The notes under the pieces are model-generated. The model worked only from the letters and a program-made list of their open reading frames with translations, ran no database searches and was not told the origin of the DNA. This document shows, piece by piece, positions 62,464 through 64,000 of a DNA stretch of 64,000 nt. Numbering within the stretch: position 1 is the stretch's first letter; every line of letters starts with the position of its first letter. The stretch spans positions 1 through 64,000 of the forward strand of contig MKTX01000006.1 in the NCBI GenBank assembly GCA_001898465.1. Reading direction: 5' to 3'. The DNA comes from Sphingobacteriales bacterium 39-19. GTDB taxonomy: Bacteria; Bacteroidota; Bacteroidia; Chitinophagales; Chitinophagaceae. The position numbers were made by a program, and so were the translations under genes.

Positions 62464-62943
62464 TTAAATTTTTTTCACATCAAGTGTATCCTCACATTCT
62501 TTTAATAATTGATGTATAGTTTTATGTAATATGGGATGCTTAAAAAGGGGCGACAATTCATGTAATGGCACCAAAACAAATCGCCGATATTGCATGGCAG
62601 GATGGGGCAGGCAGAGTGCTTCAGATTGTAGGATATCTTTATTAAAAAATAAAATATCGATATCAATATTTCGGGCGGCATTTTTTATCGTTCTGATGCG
62701 ACCCATCTTTCTTTCTATCTCTAAACATGCCTGCAGGGTTTGCAAAGGCGATAAATCTGTTTGCACAATAATTACCTGGTTCACAAAATCAGGCTGTGCT
62801 GTATGGCCCCAGGCTGCCGTTTGGTATAAAGAAGATACTCTTTCTACGCTCCCTATAAATTGATGAATATATTGGGTTGCCATCTCCAGGTTTTTCACCG
62901 GGTTGCCTAAATTGGCTCCTAATAAAATGTATGCTTTGCTCAT
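62464..62943 (-). CDS. folK: 6-hydroxymethyl-7,8-dihydropterin pyrophosphokinase
   Basis: A 159-residue HPPK that pyrophosphorylates the pterin just before the FolP step. Motifs: AYILLGANLGNPVKNLEMA, SSLYQTAAWGHTAQPDFVNQVI, EIERKMGRIRT-KNAARNIDIDILFF and the RRFVLVPLHELSP tail, with metal-binding Asp pair in DIDIL. Cytoplasmic. Its start overlaps the stop of the RES-domain toxin gene by 4 bases (ATG inside TCATGA). It is followed by a deoxynucleoside kinase gene. Confidence 0.95.
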   Translation of the reverse strand: MSKAYILLGANLGNPVKNLEMATQYIHQFIGSVERVSSLYQTAAWGHTAQPDFVNQVIIVQTDLSPLQTLQACLEIERKMGRIRTIKNAARNIDIDILFFNKDILQSEALCLPHPAMQYRRFVLVPLHELSPLFKHPILHKTIHQLLKECEDTLDVKKI

Positions 62944-63398
62944 GAAAAAGAAAATAGCCTTTTATCAAATTGAAACCGGGTCTTTTTTATAATTTTTACT
63001 TTCTTCATATCGGGGTGCAGCGGGTTCAGTAGAAAATTAAATTCTTCAGGAACCAATACAGACGGTACTTGAAGTAATAATGCATTTTTTTCCTTTATAA
63101 ATTCATCGCCCATATACTGGCAATAAGCAATATCCTGATCCCAGTTTTTTTTAAGTTTGGTAACATGCAGAGAAAGAGTGGGTACTTTATCGGGAATATG
63201 AATGTAGAGAAGAGAAAATGGGGTGGACTTATCATTTTGCCTTAAGTGCACCAACAGTTCCAGCGCACATAAAGAAACATGTTGCCCCAGGTAAAGCATG
63301 GGTAATCCCGGGCTATTCCACCTGCCCCCGTATCGTTTGGCGCCATATCCCGAAATATCGTCTTCATAATTGCTATTGCAGATGCGGTATCCTGTCAT
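62940..63398 (-). CDS. RES-domain toxin
   Basis: A 152-residue RES-family protein, the toxin of RES-Xre systems. Known RES toxins consume NAD+ by phosphorolysis or ADP-ribosylation. Conserved polar residues are in YRI(C), GAKRYGGRWNSPGLPMLYLG (Arg and the active Tyr) and CALELLVHL (Glu). The start overlaps the antitoxin stop by 4 bases (ATGA), so it is translationally coupled to it. It then overlaps folK by 4 bases. Toxicity and NAD+ activity are by family, not shown here. Confidence 0.88.
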   Translation of the reverse strand: MTGYRICNSNYEDDISGYGAKRYGGRWNSPGLPMLYLGQHVSLCALELLVHLRQNDKSTPFSLLYIHIPDKVPTLSLHVTKLKKNWDQDIAYCQYMGDEFIKEKNALLLQVPSVLVPEEFNFLLNPLHPDMKKVKIIKKTRFQFDKRLFSFS

Positions 63399-63856
63399 GT
63401 AAATAATCCGTGTTCTATTCTGCCTAATTGTGTAAATACTTGTGTAATGCCTGCAGCCGTTGTTAATGATTCCATGCTCAGATTACCTTCCAGGCTATAA
63501 GGTTCTCTTTTTAACCATTGATAAAATTTTTCTTCACTGCCTAATACTTCCTTGCCTTTTTTTAACAGGGCCGCCATTTGCAATGCTCTCTCTGCATTCA
63601 TGGGGGCAAAATTATTGTTACTTTTTGCATAGCGTTGCAATGTGCGTTCGCTTAGGTGCAGAATGGCCGACCACTCTGCCTGGGTAAAATTTACCTTATC
63701 AGCAATGCGCTTAAAATCATGATATGAAAAATCTTTCAAATCGGGCAGGGTACGGGCATTCAAATAAGGAGCCAGCCCTTCTGCCGCCGGCGCCCGCTTG
63801 TTTGCCGGGTTTTGTTTTCCCGGCTTGTTGATTGATTTTTTTATTTTTTCAGCCAT
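63395..63856 (-). CDS. Xre/MbcA/ParS-type antitoxin
   Basis: A 153-residue antitoxin. A basic, disordered N-terminus (about 1-35) precedes an Xre-like HTH domain (about 50-90: FTQAEWSAILHLSERTLQRYAK) and a C-terminal MbcA/ParS toxin-binding domain (about 90-153: ERALQMAALLKKGKEVLGSEEKFYQWLKREPYSLEG, then LTTAAGITQVFTQLGRIEHG). It should neutralise the RES toxin and repress its own promoter. A palindrome overlapping the start codon is a candidate operator. Confidence 0.9.
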   Translation of the reverse strand: MAEKIKKSINKPGKQNPANKRAPAAEGLAPYLNARTLPDLKDFSYHDFKRIADKVNFTQAEWSAILHLSERTLQRYAKSNNNFAPMNAERALQMAALLKKGKEVLGSEEKFYQWLKREPYSLEGNLSMESLTTAAGITQVFTQLGRIEHGLFT

Positions 63857-63880
63857 TTGTCGTGTAAATATACGTCAAAT
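63855..63880. promoter_or_regulatory. Imperfect palindrome at the antitoxin start
   Basis: ATTTGTCGTGT and ATACGTCAAAT are 11-base arms (9 of 11 matching) around AAAT. It covers the antitoxin start codon. A position like this is typical of autoregulatory operators in Xre antitoxins, so binding by the HTH domain is plausible but not shown. Confidence 0.45.
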
Positions 63881-63919
63881 GTCTCTTTATAAAAAATTTT
63901 TTCTCAGTCATTCCTTACC

Positions 63920-63927
63920 TACTTTTG
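63920..63927 (+). promoter_or_regulatory. -7 element of the gene at the right edge
   Basis: TACTTTTG matches TAnnTTTG and is 27 bases before the ATG at 63955. I see no TTG at -33. Confidence 0.45.
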
Positions 63928-63954
63928 CTTTTTTTTATAAATCGTTTAGTTTAG

Positions 63955-64000
63955 ATGAAGTATAGCCAGTTCCGGGCCATGTTAGCCATTACCAAAGCAA
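63955..64000 (+). CDS. N-terminus of a probable ABC-2 permease (cut by the window)
   Basis: Only the first 15 residues are inside the window (MKYSQFRAMLAITKA). This resembles the start of ABC-2-type permease genes of Bacteroidota, where the same pattern is followed by a first membrane helix. The TAnnTTTG element just upstream supports a real gene start. Family assignment rests on very little sequence. Confidence 0.45.
   Translation, partial: MKYSQFRAMLAITKA

Overview
The window reads as a chromosomal segment of a Bacteroidota bacterium, most likely Chitinophagaceae or a close relative. The evidence is AT-rich DNA; promoters of the Bacteroidota type (TTTG about 19 bases upstream of TAnnTTTG); a PorP/SprF outer-membrane protein beside a giant secreted protein with a type B T9SS sorting domain; a second T9SS cargo with a type A-like tail; and many families typical of the phylum (BT_3928, DUF1599, folK-dNK, anti-sigma proteins with CarboxypepD_reg and TonB-like ends). 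I see no rRNA, tRNA, CRISPR array, phage or recognisable insertion sequence.

Layout. 1-2.1 kb is decayed sequence (DUF2059 fragment, a hydrolase chimera, a VOC remnant) around an intact DUF2975/XRE pair. 2.1-9.5 kb holds a MerC-GDCCVxC fusion, small membrane proteins, an esterase lipoprotein, a berberine-bridge-type flavoenzyme and small DUF1801/VOC/GNAT genes. 9.9-13.1 kb encodes a secreted protein with 17 ELWxxDGT repeats. 14.5-21.3 kb looks like one operon: NTF2-like protein, tyrosine-decarboxylase-like PLP enzyme, FIST sensor, histidine kinase, response regulator-adenylate cyclase, second NTF2-like lipoprotein. 21.7-30.5 kb has an MFS carrier, hydrolases, an M19 dipeptidase whose signal peptide is out of frame, remnants of a second dipeptidase and of a cyclase, an HD-YitT fusion and two small DUF genes.

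30.6-40.9 kb is mostly on the minus strand: proS, a 2-oxo acid dehydrogenase E2, a diheme cytochrome c facing an azurin across a shared terminator, and a beta-mannosidase-cutC-glycosylasparaginase operon that fits breakdown of N-glycan cores. 42.5-47.4 kb is the T9SS adhesin and PorP/SprF pair. 47.4-64 kb is largely housekeeping: arginase, CrtA-like oxygenase, ndk, nrnA-like phosphoesterase, FKBP isomerase, folP, DUF1599/BT_3928, an orphan OppB-type permease, sterol desaturase, an ECF sigma/anti-sigma pair, and an RES-Xre toxin-antitoxin pair running into folK and a deoxynucleoside kinase. The right edge cuts a probable ABC-2 permease.

The items most worth a second look are the decarboxylase-FIST-kinase-cyclase operon (its cyclase lacks the usual transition-state arginine), the HD-YitT fusion beside a cyclase remnant, the beta-mannosidase lacking its central domain inside a glycoprotein-catabolism operon, a 21-bp tandem repeat upstream of a lipoprotein gene, and the toxin-antitoxin pair overlapping folK. 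All family assignments come from reading motifs by eye; no database search was run.
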